The position numbers and the translations under genes were made by a program. 64,000 nucleotides of DNA from Echiichthys vipera (taxonomy: Eukaryota > Chordata > Actinopteri > Perciformes > Trachinidae): positions 28,274,172 through 28,338,171 of the forward strand of contig OY829660.1 of assembly GCA_963691815.1 (NCBI GenBank), given 5' to 3'. Numbering within the stretch: position 1 is the stretch's first letter; the number at the start of each line of letters is the position of its first letter. Positions 35,801 through 41,627 of the stretch are shown in pieces. The notes under the pieces were generated by a model. The model had not been told where the DNA came from and did no database searches. It saw only the letters and a list, made by a program, of their open reading frames with translations.

Positions 35801-35871
35801 GAAAACCTCTAGGACTGGATCAGTTCATCAATGTCAGTGTGTTAAAGGCTGAAGATGGAGGGTTAGAGTGA
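5723..35871 (+). CDS. adarb2: adarb2 (ADAR3, RED2-type adenosine deaminase-like RNA-binding protein), 9 exons to the stop
   Basis: Exons: 5723-5809, 6906-7822, 20144-20258, 25731-25899, 27163-27317, 29133-29286, 31258-31439, 33160-33341, 35677-35871. All junctions are AG/GT and the phases join into about 717 codons plus stop. The order is the end of the N-terminal region, dsRBD1, dsRBD2, then the deaminase domain with zinc ligands His (CHAE), Cys (SPCGDAR) and Cys (MSCTDK). Known biology: vertebrate ADARB2 binds double-stranded RNA in the nucleus, mainly in brain, and the mammalian protein shows no editing activity on its own. Assignment to ADARB2 rather than ADARB1 rests on the inter-dsRBD linker (SADFTEDKVDIPD), PVVLLNDLRPGLRY, AQVV, LQGALLSH and on the wdr37 neighbour. 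The R-domain exon lies upstream. Total length fits the mammalian protein minus its first exon. Confidence 0.93.
5810..6905. other. adarb2: adarb2 intron between exons A and B
   Basis: No recognised element. It contains a short CCCTCACC repeat near 6832-6850 just before the exon B polypyrimidine tract. Confidence 0.5.
6906..7822 (+). CDS. adarb2: adarb2 exon B, both dsRNA-binding domains
   Basis: A 917-base exon with acceptor TCTGCCAACAG and donor GTGAGT. After TSSLEVKENQDD and a basic KRKQPL stretch, dsRBD1 starts at KNALVQLNELRPGLQY (about 7120) and ends with PTKKQAKMRAAELAL, which carries the KKxAK RNA-contact motif. A linker resembling that of ADARB2 (SADFTEDKVDIPDAFLKEF) follows. dsRBD2 starts at PVVLLNDLRPGLRY (about 7562) with HSKRLAKAQAA, where KRLAK replaces KKLAK. 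The exon ends in phase 0 after LPQ. An open frame continues 120 bases past the donor to 7942, but that is intron read-through. Confidence 0.95.
7977..7993 (+). repeat. poly-G tract
   Basis: A run of G residues just inside the adarb2 intron after exon B, prone to length error in assemblies. Confidence 0.9.
8249..8795 (-). mobile_element. L2 LINE 3' end, 5'-truncated copy
   Basis: Begins at its 3' tail with tandem AATTC units (minus strand GAATT) followed by TTTATTTATAGTGTCAAATC. It matches the 3' UTR of the L2 at 1173-2000 through the purine-rich tract and the GTAATGTGAATATGACTTAT block. It is non-coding and lies in the first large adarb2 intron. Confidence 0.9.
8820..8880. mobile_element. 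hAT-type MITE end
   Basis: AGAGCCAGCTCTTTGTAAAG and GAGCCGAACTTCCCATCACT form the terminal block of a common fish hAT MITE. Only one end is seen. Confidence 0.5.
8937..9078 (-). repeat. CAGAAT-tailed LINE/SINE 3' end
   Basis: TCAGAATCAGAATCAGG followed by a motif like GATACTTTAATAATCCC and GGGAAAT is the reverse complement of a retroposon tail with a GGGATYAATAAAGTAT core. A related piece lies at 55268-55325. Confidence 0.6.
9079..9125. repeat. (TA)n microsatellite and LTR-element target
   Basis: An alternating TA run that directly abuts the 5' LTR. TA repeats resume after the 3' LTR at 14458, so the LTR element inserted into this tract. Confidence 0.9.
9126..10597 (+). repeat. 5' LTR of the gypsy element, interrupted by L2
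   Basis: Shares with the 3' LTR the blocks CCTCACATTCCCTTGCCG (9369 and 13773), TTCATCATGGGTCCTTTGTG and the terminal CTACATGGGACTGGGG. It is split at about 9567 by a minus-strand L2 copy; the LTR resumes at about 10073. Compared with the 3' LTR it keeps about 43 extra bases near 10400-10450. Confidence 0.88.
9567..10072 (-). mobile_element. L2 LINE 3' end nested in the 5' LTR
   Basis: Starts with tandem CAATT units and TTTATTTATAGTG and carries the same 3' UTR as the other L2 copies. The uninterrupted sequence in the 3' LTR (CAACGTTTTCCTTTAGTTAC) shows the insertion point, with a possible short duplication of TTTC. The L2 is therefore younger than the LTR element. Confidence 0.9.
10678..11903 (+). 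pseudogene. gypsy gag with PNMA-like N-terminus (broken)
   Basis: The ATG at 10678 opens MAHSPDPQLLAELRKWCEEV, then GVNPANALILSNVPTEA and VKVLGRVR. This order of a WC motif, a GV-ALLL-GVP motif and a LG-V segment is that of the PNMA family and its Ty3/gypsy gag relatives. The capsid part follows in shifted frames (EKSVKGPAFEIIQAVR-like block at about 11324-11370, then GERLSDYLRRLEKVL). The gag ends near 11903. Frameshifts lie near 10848, 11226-11320 and 11600. It is not a functional gene in this copy. Confidence 0.75.
12049..12095 (+). pseudogene. gag CCHC zinc knuckle with internal stop
   Basis: Translation reads C-stop-R-C-G-E-D-S-H-I-T-K-N-C, a CX2CX4HX4C nucleocapsid knuckle with all four metal ligands kept but a TAA inside the first loop. 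Confidence 0.8.
12310..12730 (+). pseudogene. gypsy protease C-terminal half, catalytic DTG absent
   Basis: YPYKGYIAAEIQF and LPLIVGTNARAF are typical of the second half of retropepsin in these elements. The expected Asp-Thr-Gly active-site segment before NKHLSHLLL is missing. The sequence jumps from GESSIGKGNC to the post-DTG part, so a deletion removed the active site. Confidence 0.65.
12765..13692 (+). pseudogene. gypsy reverse transcriptase, truncated
   Basis: The Pol N-terminus (NESAKPKAIPKGTV) leads into RT. SPYASPIVIARKKNG, MCIDYRTLN, FSVLDLHSGYYQI, PQGVTRAPATFQR and the catalytic YLDD box at about 13520 are all present. The frame ends after LKLSLDKC. The remaining RT connection, RNase H and integrase are absent, and 3' LTR-like sequence follows within about 80 bases. 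Confidence 0.9.
13773..14457 (+). repeat. 3' LTR of the gypsy element, 5'-truncated
   Basis: Homology to the 5' LTR begins at CCTCACATTCCC; the first about 243 bases of the LTR are missing. It ends with TTACA at 14457 next to TA repeats. Confidence 0.88.
14458..17722. other. adarb2 intron, no confident feature
   Basis: Contains short open frames but nothing with recognisable domains. A poly-T run lies near 14898-14908. Sequence near 17100-17420 looks repeat-like (GT-rich and a segment with a CACCGGAAG motif) but was not classified. Confidence 0.4.
17727..18233. mobile_element. repeat family B copy 1: TTAA-flanked foldback element
   Basis: Flanked by TTAA at 17723-17726 and 18234-18237. Its ends are inverted copies of each other, with the shared terminal block GGGGTCCAATTTCGCC and inner blocks AATGGCTTATTTGAT and TTCATGCTGAAA; arms are roughly 110 bases. 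No transposase. TTAA targets are typical of piggyBac-type elements, so a non-autonomous piggyBac-like element is the best guess. Confidence 0.65.
18290..18420 (+). repeat. RTE/Rex3-type SINE or LINE tail
   Basis: CCATCCATCTTCAACGCTTG, GGGGTCGCGGGGGGCTGGAG and CCCAGCTAACATTGGG are the blocks of a very common fish retroposon whose tail carries ATCC or ATGG repeats. Confidence 0.6.
18421..19190 (+). repeat. dispersed repeat C, copy 2
   Basis: Blocks around ATTGATCATATGACCCAC, GTCTGTGGACACATTCC and TAAGTCTCCATGTTAGTGAC recur inverted at 38440-38620. GGCCACTAAGCCC, GTGTAATAGGAGCG and ACAAGATGGAGGCTCTG recur inverted at 37130-37300 and 38330-38400. It includes a GTGTGTGCG microsatellite. Class unknown. 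Confidence 0.7.
19191..20143. other. adarb2 intron before exon C
   Basis: AT-rich, no recognised element; ends in a TCTTCTTCTGCAG acceptor. Confidence 0.5.
20144..20258 (+). CDS. adarb2: adarb2 exon C (start of the deaminase domain)
   Basis: 115 bases in phase 0 at entry, donor GTGAGT. It encodes FFSESIFHLVREKYTEL, then CYKVLAGVVMARG. After LPQ of exon B, the next ten residues match ADAR2/ADAR3 spacing exactly. The Val codon at 20231-20233 aligns with Val351 of human ADAR2 and with Ala389 of human ADAR3. Confidence 0.93.
20402..22024 (+). mobile_element. Tc1/mariner transposon, complete but inactive
   Basis: Terminal inverted repeats start CAGTACAGACCAAAAGTTTG at 20402 and end at 22024 (TTTTGGTCTGTACTC), with TA target duplications at 20400-20401 and 22025-22026. 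About 1.6 kb. The outermost base of the right end is mutated. It sits about 143 bases downstream of the adarb2 exon C donor, in the sense direction. Confidence 0.95.
20814..21845 (+). pseudogene. Tc1 transposase with premature stops
   Basis: Opens MARKKQLSKEKRVAIIALRN with a paired helix-turn-helix DNA-binding region (GQSVRKIGKTLEVSPSAVAK) and a basic linker. The DDE catalytic acids are visible: Asp in WSDESKFEIF, Asp in NNDPKHTS, Glu in LDLNPIEMVW (DD34E type). The frame is interrupted by TGA at 21384 and by further stops at about 21450, 21530 and 21745. Transposase would cut and paste the element; this copy cannot make it. Confidence 0.95.
22255..22456. mobile_element. repeat family B copy 2: short TTAA-flanked MITE
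   Basis: TTAA at 22251-22254 and 22457-22460 bracket inverted ends with GGTGTAAAATCATCCCAGGG on the left and its complement on the right. The core (TGTTAGCGACTATCC, TGGCTTATTTGAT) is shared with the copies at 17727, 26095, 40905 and 63757. Confidence 0.75.
22462..23060. other. adarb2 intron, unassigned
   Basis: No recognised feature. Confidence 0.35.
23467..25030 (-). pseudogene. hAT transposase relic with TTF-type zinc finger (ZMYM1-like)
   Basis: The minus strand, 25030-24138, holds an acidic Ser/Pro-rich N-terminus (KRPESEEPPAASSTN) and then, after a frameshift near 24750, a TTF-type finger region (REWLLYSPSTG, YCYACKLL, HEKSAEHRRNM) and the DUF4371-like part (FLGARGLPVRGDN, GNYLGLLELIAEFDPFL). 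Downstream, 24044-23826 carries CRGQGFDNPSNM and 23691-23467 carries a C-terminal piece. Stops and frameshifts separate the blocks. Terminal repeats were not identified with confidence. Confidence 0.8.
25031..25730. other. adarb2 intron before exon D
   Basis: No recognised element; ends in TTCTATCTATTTTCCAG. Confidence 0.5.
25731..25899 (+). CDS. adarb2: adarb2 exon D (first zinc ligand and catalytic Glu)
   Basis: 169 bases, acceptor TATTTTCCAG, donor GTACGT. It encodes FDLRSAQVVSLATGTKC and then SDCHAEVVSRRALVRFLYAQ. CHAE (25829-25840) holds the zinc-binding His and the proton-shuttling Glu of deaminases. The two Arg after it match inositol hexakisphosphate contacts of ADAR2 (R400, R401). 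Confidence 0.95.
26095..26346 (+). mobile_element. repeat family B copy 3
   Basis: Shares CATGCTACTGCAGATGTTTG, GAGCAGTATTAGTGG, TGTTAGCGACTCTCC and TTGCGCCGAAATTACAC with other copies. The right end runs into TTAA at 26347-26350; the left end begins near TGTAGGGATTCT. Confidence 0.65.
26395..26575 (+). mobile_element. L2 LINE 3' end, plus orientation
   Basis: Runs from GTTCCTGCCTGTTCTAGGG to the tail ACTATAAATAAAATTGAATT. It is the reverse complement of the tails at 8249 and 9567, so sense and antisense L2 ends occur in the same adarb2 transcript. Confidence 0.9.
26806..26883. repeat. (TA)n microsatellite
   Basis: A pure alternating TA run of nearly 80 bases. Confidence 0.97.
26884..27010 (+). 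repeat. retroposon tail fragment
   Basis: GCAGGGACAATAAAGTATAT resembles the 3' end of the family seen inverted at 8937 and 55268. Short and decayed. Confidence 0.45.
27163..27317 (+). CDS. adarb2: adarb2 exon E (second zinc ligand)
   Basis: 155 bases. The acceptor was chosen at TTCCTCTCTGAAG because it restores the frame (Cys-Lys-Pro-Ala-Asp-Cys-Glu-Glu) with the same spacing as human ADAR3; the nearby CCAG does not. It encodes IFIPKKDGGGFRMRDGILF and MYVSSSPCGDARLN; the zinc Cys codon is 27272-27274. Donor GTGAGA. Confidence 0.93.
27318..29132. other. adarb2 intron, no confident feature
   Basis: About 1.8 kb of AT-rich intron. A TAATAAAGGAATAT tail-like motif near 28420 hints at a decayed retroposon. 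Confidence 0.4.
29133..29286 (+). CDS. adarb2: adarb2 exon F (base-flipping loop, third zinc ligand)
   Basis: 154 bases, acceptor TCTGGTGTCAG, donor GTGAGT. It encodes HLRVKVDGGEGTLPI, whose Glu (29183-29185) aligns with Glu488 of ADAR2, then VPPGKPFVTMSCTDKMAK with the zinc Cys at 29267-29269. A Pro (29249-29251) occupies the position of ADAR2 Arg510 and ADAR3 Gln549. Confidence 0.94.
29287..29840. other. adarb2 intron, unassigned
   Basis: No recognised feature. Confidence 0.4.
29841..30990 (+). mobile_element. CR1/L2-group LINE 3' region, decayed
   Basis: Plus-strand translation in shifting frames gives LNIARLRPSLTFSAAETLIQ-like and SGIDYCNSILYGL, then ITPVLQNLHWLPVLQRIQF and LRTKHRTTGHRAFSI, the post-RT region of this LINE group. 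A CACACA run interrupts it at 30428-30450. The 3' end near 30985 reads AAAATGTATTATT. Inactive. Confidence 0.8.
31258..31439 (+). CDS. adarb2: adarb2 exon G
   Basis: 182 bases, acceptor GTCTCAACAG, donor GTACGT. It encodes WSVVGLQGALLSHLVEPIYL, then GTLCHTGHLGRAM, close to the LQGALLSHFVEPVYL and HHTGHLARVM of mammalian ADARB2. The first Trp matches ADAR2 Trp523 (inositol phosphate site). Confidence 0.95.
31665..32120. repeat. interspersed repeat with GGACA minisatellite
   Basis: Begins CAGGTAAAGTTGAGGACCC, a block seen in many fish repeats. At 31898-31957 it holds a tandem GGACA pentamer array of about a dozen units. Class uncertain. Confidence 0.55.
32121..33159. other. adarb2 intron, unassigned
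   Basis: AT-rich, no recognised feature until the TTTCTCTCAG acceptor. Confidence 0.4.
33160..33341 (+). CDS. adarb2: adarb2 exon H
   Basis: 182 bases, acceptor GGACTTTCTCTCAG, donor GTGGGT. It encodes SSSEVRPTGKAPNVSLNW, then ISTSTGRRKDSGTLSRLCRR and MFARWQRLQQQ. GKAPN-S-NW and SRLC are shared ADAR landmarks. Ends in phase 0. Confidence 0.94.
33592..34226. mobile_element. MITE with GTAGYGGGGCRGATTAGC ends
   Basis: Left end AGTAGCGGGGCGGATTAGC (about 33596) and right end GCTAATCTGCCCCACTAC (about 34221) are inverted copies differing at a few transition-type sites. About 630 bases, non-coding. Target duplications are not clean, so the superfamily is open. Confidence 0.65.
34245..35268. mobile_element. 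DNA-transposon relic split by an L2 copy
   Basis: The right end CAACTTTTGGAAACAGGG followed by TTGTA is the terminus of a common fish element whose ends read GTACAACCC. Inner sequence (GAGCATCCAGAGAGGCTGAG, TGTTTCTCAACGTAAAATTG, GGGACAAGGCCGAATACCAC) is also typical of it. It is interrupted at 34465-34845 by L2. Not coding. Confidence 0.6.
34465..34845 (+). mobile_element. L2 LINE 3' end nested in a DNA transposon
   Basis: From GACTATAGATATTAATATAG through the pyrimidine-rich TCTGTCTGTC tract to the tail ACTATAAATAAAATTGAATT. It is the reverse complement of the copies at 8249 and 9567. Confidence 0.9.
35677..35871 (+). CDS. adarb2: adarb2 last exon
   Basis: 195 bases ending in TGA at 35869-35871, acceptor TTCAATTTCAG. 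It encodes YSGSKMAAGHYQRAMQQF, then GVGLGIWLRKPLGLDQF and a short divergent tail. Trp (35794-35796), Lys (35803-35805) and Asp (35818-35820) match ADAR2 residues W687, K690 and D695 of the inositol hexakisphosphate pocket. The tail runs about ten residues past the usual end. Confidence 0.93.
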   Translation: MNGAEATPGTYSGSKMAAGHYQRAMQQFTSALQGVGLGIWLRKPLGLDQFINVSVLKAEDGGLE

Positions 35872-36069
35872 AGTCCTTTTTCTTTTTTACATTGTGTACT
35901 TTGAGTATATGGATGAAGTACAAAGAATATGACACTAGATAGAGACGAACGTTGATAATTTTACCATTCTCCATTTATCTTATATGAGATATTATTAAGT
36001 GGTTGGAGAGACAAGTAAAAAAGTATTCATTATGCAAATGAGCTCAATGCATACACAAAAATAAATCTA
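35872..36069 (+). other. adarb2: probable adarb2 3' UTR start
   Basis: Follows the stop codon directly. The first plus-strand AATAAA is near 36060 at the edge of the L2 copy; whether it is used is unknown. Confidence 0.4.
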
Positions 36070-37055
36070 AATTAATTCAATTTTATTCGTATTGCAAATT
36101 CATAACAAAAGTTATCTCAAGCCAATTTACATATAGAGTAGGTAAAGACAACACTCTATGACTTATTCATGTTTTACATAGACCCAACAATTCCTCCATG
36201 AGTAGCAACAAGTCGAACTATCTTTAATTAAAGTAGTAATAATTATTATAGTTATTATATGTAGTATTAATCCAGCAATCTTGTGTACACAGTGGCGCTG
36301 AAAACCTACCTTTTAACAGGCAGGAATGTCAGACGGACATCTGTCTGCACCGGTTTTGTGGGGGGGGGGGGGGGGGGGGGAGAGACAGGTGGACAGAGAG
36401 ACAAAGACAGACACAAAAACGGACAGTCAGTCCCAGAGATGAAGCAACCACAAAATCAACAATAACTATAATAATATCTATAGTAATGTGAATATGCCTT
36501 ATATTTTATGGCAGTTAATATAGTAGAATAGTAGAAACAAACACAGCTAAGGTGACAGAATATGACAATGATAATAATTATGGTGGCAAATATGATCAAT
36601 GATGAGTAGTGGTAATAACAGCTGTGATACAGTGAGACATACCTCTGATGGTCTTTTATGGCTACAAATTTTATAATTTATAAAACTAGTGATAGTTTAT
36701 ATGAGTAATAGTGATAACAGCAGCAGGAAGTGTCACACAGGACCACGGCAGCAGGCACCACCACGATCAGCAGAGACCTGTGACACGACAAAACACAAAC
36801 AACTCAGAAGAAAAAGATGAATAAGTAACATGCATTTATGAGACATGAATAATACAGACAGAGAGGAGATAAGCTCAGAGGATCAGGAACAGGATTATCC
36901 CCCGGCAGACTAGGCCTATAGCAGCAGAATTAAGGGCTAGTAAGCCCTAACTATAAGCATTATCAAAAAGGAAACTTTTAAGTTTACTCTGAAATATGGG
37001 GACGGCGTCTGCCTCCCCAACAACACTTGGGAGTTGGTTCCACAGGAGAGGAACT
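36070..37055 (-). mobile_element. L2 LINE 3' UTR copy
   Basis: Starts AATTCAATTTTATTCGTATT at its 3' tail and extends to TGGGAGTTGGTTCCACAGGA, which matches 2050-2070 of the long L2. A G run at 36360-36380 lies in the purine-rich tract. Non-coding. Confidence 0.88.
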
Positions 37056-38640
37056 TAGCAAATTAGGCAAAAGCTGGAGTAGACTTCTATGGTATAGTGA
37101 GTAACTTAAACTTGTACTCCATAAGAATTGAGATCCCTTGTTTCTAGTGGCCTATTTGACAGTAAAATGCAAATGCAGGCGAGCCTGTTCTTTCACAGCC
37201 TCCATCTTGTAACTTTCTTGGTCACTATCAGGCGAGCAATCAGGTCCCCAGGACCGGCACTCTCGTCGTATGCCATGTATATAGATGGGCTTAGTGGCTA
37301 AACGTGGTACTGCAGCACTCGTCTGTTTGTATTGTGTCTGATGGCCCGGGGGCACAATTGCCATTCACTCCAATACATGTGGGGAAGAGGAGATCACCTC
37401 CGAAAGACTTTTTTCGATACAAATCGAAAGGCTCATATTTATCTTCAGACCCTTTACTAAAGAAGTGTTTGTATTCAGTATTTTAGACCCTGACAACATG
37501 GAGTTACGGGCAGGAGAAGGAGGTTGCATGGCTAAAAAGAGCCGTAGCAAACACATCCAGCAGCTTAGTTCCCATCTCCGTAGAGCCCCATTTCAGGCTC
37601 CGGCAGAGACTCAACTCTAGTGCTCACACTTTTAAAACACTGTGTCCGATGTTTTTTCTATAGTTTTTCTCATGGACACAGGAAAAGGTTTTACAAGCAG
37701 CATGACCTACATGAAATTAATAGATGTCGTTTTAGGCACTGACAATATACTTTATCATATATAGGAGATGATGGTACGTCATTTCCTAACATTGTTAGTA
37801 GGCTAATATAAACATTATGATAACTTGATTCGCTACACTTATTTATTGATTTTTTTTTTGGTTATGTAGCCTATTGTATGCCAGTGTACAATTTAAGGGT
37901 ATAACAATATGGGTAGTGAAACCTCATCATACTAAATAGGCCTACTTGTGGTATTTTATTTAGTTACTACTTGGTAAATGTACTATTTCTAATAAATATA
38001 TTAATACAAATATATAGTAATTCCTTTAACATTCAAGAAAGTGCTTAGGGCAGGGAAGTAAAACTTATTATTAAATAATTAAATAAAAAAATTATATTTT
38101 CTTTAGATGGTATTTTGGCACATTTTAGTCAGGGGATTGAAATTTGAAAAAGCTCAATAAATAATACAAACATTACTTTGCTTGATTCACATTTAATACA
38201 GTATATACCATTGTTATTTTGGCTTATTTGAATACATCTACATATATAGACAACATGTACTCAATCTACTAACTACAGAGCTATAGATGCCATGGACAGA
38301 AAAAAAAATACAAAAATATCGTACTCTTATTCTTTAAGAGTAGAGTCTGTCCCCTAAATGTTACCCTCTTAAATCCATACACACACACACACACACGTTC
38401 ATATTACACTTCTGCCCTTACTACAAGCCTAACTCAGAAGGTGGAAGATCCGCTCTGACAGACCAACTTCTGTCAGCAGAGTCACTAACATGGAGACTTA
38501 TTTACATTTAGCCAACGGATGTCTCCACAGACACACAGATTAGCATACTCTGCAAAAAGGCAGCAAGTGTTTTGATTAGTGGGTCATATGATCAATCACC
38601 ATTGTTTAAACTCACTATTTGATAGATAAATCTTACAGAG
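37056..38640 (-). repeat. dispersed repeat C, copy 3, with about 1 kb of extra sequence
   Basis: Reverse complement of blocks in copy 2: AACTTTCTTGGTCAC and CCTCCATCTTGTAAC near 37200, GGGCTTAGTGGCTAA near 37290, a CACACACA run with ATTACACTTCTGCCC near 38400, and TAACATGGAGACTTATTTAC near 38490. The stretch 37330-38330 has no counterpart in copy 2 and may be a separate insertion. Confidence 0.65.
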
Positions 38641-40296
38641 ATTAACTTTAAGTTAAACTAAACTAAGTTAACTTAAGCTCTGGATACTAATGATATCTTA
38701 TATTACTAGCTTGAACCATAACAACCAGTTCACTGTTGCCACTTACTAGCTAGCTCACTGGAGTAACATTATATTTTCTGTAGCTTTAACTACAGTGTTT
38801 GAATAAAATGTAATTTGTAGTTGCCCTATAAGACCCTCCTTATTTGTTGTGGCAAATGGGAACGGGTTGTGCTTCCTCAGTGTGAATAGCATTAGATATC
38901 CAAAGACAATCCAGTTGGACCCAATCATCCCATCTTGTGTGTATAATTTGTATTCATATACTTGTAAGGTACCTTCCCTGACAGTGTCCTCACTAATAAG
39001 ATCTAAACCATATTGGTCTTTACAAACACTGCAGTACAGGAGCAAACTTTCACACAAAACTTGTTTTTGTCACCAAAGGACATTGCATTGATTTAAGTCA
39101 ATATATTGGTGACTTGCCCTAACCTTAATCATAACCACTATATAACCCCTAAACTATACTCTAAACTTAATTAAAACCAAGTCTTAACCCCAAAATGTAA
39201 TGGTTAGCCTTGAGGGGACCAGATTTTTGTCTCCAAACGGAGGCGAGTCCCCACAATGTGACTGTGTGACCAAATGTATCTCCCCCATCATGTGATTAGT
39301 CCAACGTACCTGATGACTGCAAAGCAAAATCTGTTTTATTAGGAACAGCAGCTTCTACTTAACTAAAAGTCACAGTCATTTTAATTGACTTGTTACCTAT
39401 TTGTTTGTATTTGTTTTATTTTCTATCACCAAATGTGTGTTCTGATGTTTTAGTAATGTATATTTGATGTAATTGTATGTCTCAAAGTTTAATTATGTTA
39501 AGTTTTTCACCCTTTATGTAATTTGAACAGTGTTGTAGAATCTGTAAATAAGGGTCAGGAGTGAAGGAGTGTTGCCACCTAAAGGGAGAGTTTGTGCATT
39601 ACAAGATGTGCAGTCTAGGTTTTACTGAGGAGAAAAGTGTTTTTAAAGGATTTTTTGTGTCTTCCTTTAGATTCTGTCCTTTATAGTATTTCTTATTTTA
39701 TGTCTTTAAATGATTTATTTAATTATGTTATTATTCTATTTTTTTCCTAAAAAATTTGATTCTTGTGTAGTCAGTGTCTCTTGGTGGGGAATGTAAAAGA
39801 GTTCTTCTTCTGAAAGCCACTGGTGTTGATTGTAAACCTTTATTATTAGGTATGCAGAATGTATGTAGTCTATATTGTTCATGACTTTTTGTCACTGAGA
39901 ATAAATAATCCTATTTATGTGAGTTCTTGTGTTTGTATCACATCAGAGTCAAAGCTCAAATTCGGTTGATCAGTTATTTGAAAATAACCACATTCAGGAG
40001 TGCTTAACACTATTCAAAAAACTATACTATACTATACTTTTTATAACTGATGAGTTATTTTATGTCTTGTGCATCTGATCGGCATAAATTTAAAATACTT
40101 AAACATCACGTTAAAAAAGCAAGTAAAATTGACCACACAAGCGTGTTTGTGAAATTGTTTAATTTATTGGGAAATGATAGCAGCAGATTTAGACAGTGAA
40201 GGTTAGTGGGTGTTTGCTTTTTCTTTTGCATCTGCAAAAACCTTTTGTTTCAAAAATTGCTGGAATGGTTTGGCACAAGAAAAAAATTAATTGAGG
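38641..40296. other. intergenic sequence
   Basis: AT-rich. At about 39100-39260 a fish interspersed repeat with CTAACCTTAATCATAACC and GAGTCCCCACAATGTGAC blocks is likely. Otherwise nothing recognised. Confidence 0.4.
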
Positions 40297-40426
40297 TGGG
40301 GCCTTATTCACAAAACATTTCACAACATTTTCTCTTAGCACTAAGAGTTCTCCTCAGAGCACTAAAAGTTCTGAGTTCAGAGTCATTTCTTCAAACCTAT
40401 TCCTCAGGAAAAAAAAGAAACTAAAA

Positions 40427-40768
40427 CTAGAGGGCGGGGTTGACCTTGTTGCTATGGATGACATCATGTTCAGCCCTTCTATGCCCACAGGGATTGATTG
40501 AGAGGGAATTTATGAAACACTTAAATGGGGAAGTGAATGAACTGCAGCACTTTGTGGGTCTGGAAAGAACATTTATCGTCTGAAGCAAAATCCTGCTGAT
40601 CGACAGCTGAGAGACGCCAAGATCCTCTGAGCAAACAGCTGCATTTTTCCCTTGCTCAAACAGCGTTGAGTTGTACCAACTTGAATTTGCGGCGATATTG
40701 GTTATTGATATTTCAGCAAACTGCCACAAACCCCAAAGTTTATGTGTTTTTCTGGAATAAATCATCAA
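40427..40768 (-). pseudogene. HARBI1-like transposase N-terminal fragment
   Basis: The DLGVSQLSISRIL motif is the helix-turn-helix-like part of Harbinger nucleases. The catalytic DDE part is absent. One open frame of about 113 codons. Confidence 0.6.
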
Positions 40769-40904
40769 TGGGCTCCTTCCTTTTGGATTGACTTTGGTAA
40801 TCCAGTTGAACTGGCACAGGGGCCAGTTGGTATGTCTTTAAAACACTCTTTTAATAAACTCTGGGTTCACTAACTACGCTGTTGGTGTTTTGTTTTCTCT
40901 GTAG

Positions 40905-41075
40905 GGACTCTTCTCATGCTGCTGCAGAGGTTTGCTGTTATTTGGAGCAGTATTAGTGGTTAAAAAAGACGTTTAAATGCGTCCAACTCGCCACCCCGAG
41001 CTAATCCATGTTAGCCGCAGCAGGCTGTTAGAGCCTCTCTGGAAAATCTACGTTAATCGTTCATACACCAGGCCA
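40905..41075 (+). mobile_element. repeat family B copy 4 (partial)
   Basis: TGTAGGGACTCTTCTCATGC, GCTGCAGAGGTTTGCTG and GAGCAGTATTAGTGG match copies 3 and 5. The 3' half decays before the terminal block. Confidence 0.65.
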
Positions 41076-41285
41076 TACCTTTTTAAAAGCTCACTATCCC
41101 TGAATCTCTCCAACATGTTAACTGCAGCAGCCATGTTAGGTCCTTCCTCATTTACTCAGAGGACTCCTACGTTTTTATAGATTTAGGAGCTACTTTTAGC
41201 GCTAAAATGCTTTGTGAATTACACTTACCTTAAAAGAGTCCTAAAATTAGGAGTGAAGCCTTAAGATGTTTTGTGATAATGGCCC

Positions 41286-41627
41286 CAGAAATCCAAACAA
41301 TATCTGAAAGCTGCAATGATTGATTTTTTTGTCCAGTTCATGAGAAAGCCTGTCTTTTTTTGTGAGAATTCAAATTCAGTTTCTGATTTTCAAAATAGGT
41401 GAGGATCCAAAGAGTAAATTGAACTTCTTATAATGTAACTTTTAAAAATAAAAGCCACTTTAATAGTTTAATAGGATTTTAAGATGTAAACCTTCCATAA
41501 CATCACTCTCCTGAGGGAATTGGATAGAAAGACAGACAGGGAAGGCAGGGGAGAAGTTCACTCGCAGCAAGGACGCTCTACCCGCCTACCAGGGTGCCCC
41601 CAACATATCCGTCTTTTTAGCTGCTTT
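41286..41627. other. intergenic, unassigned
   Basis: No feature recognised up to the AGTC duplication of the next element. Confidence 0.4.

Larger units (their letters stand above)
40297..41285. mobile_element. PIF/Harbinger transposon relic
   Basis: Left end GGGGCCTTATTCACAAAACA and right end TGTTTTGTGATAATGGCCCC are inverted repeats. The minus strand at 40768-40427 encodes a HARBI1-like stretch (CSEDLGVSQLSISRILLQTI). Flanking target duplication is not evident. Repeat B is nested at 40905-41075. Confidence 0.75.
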
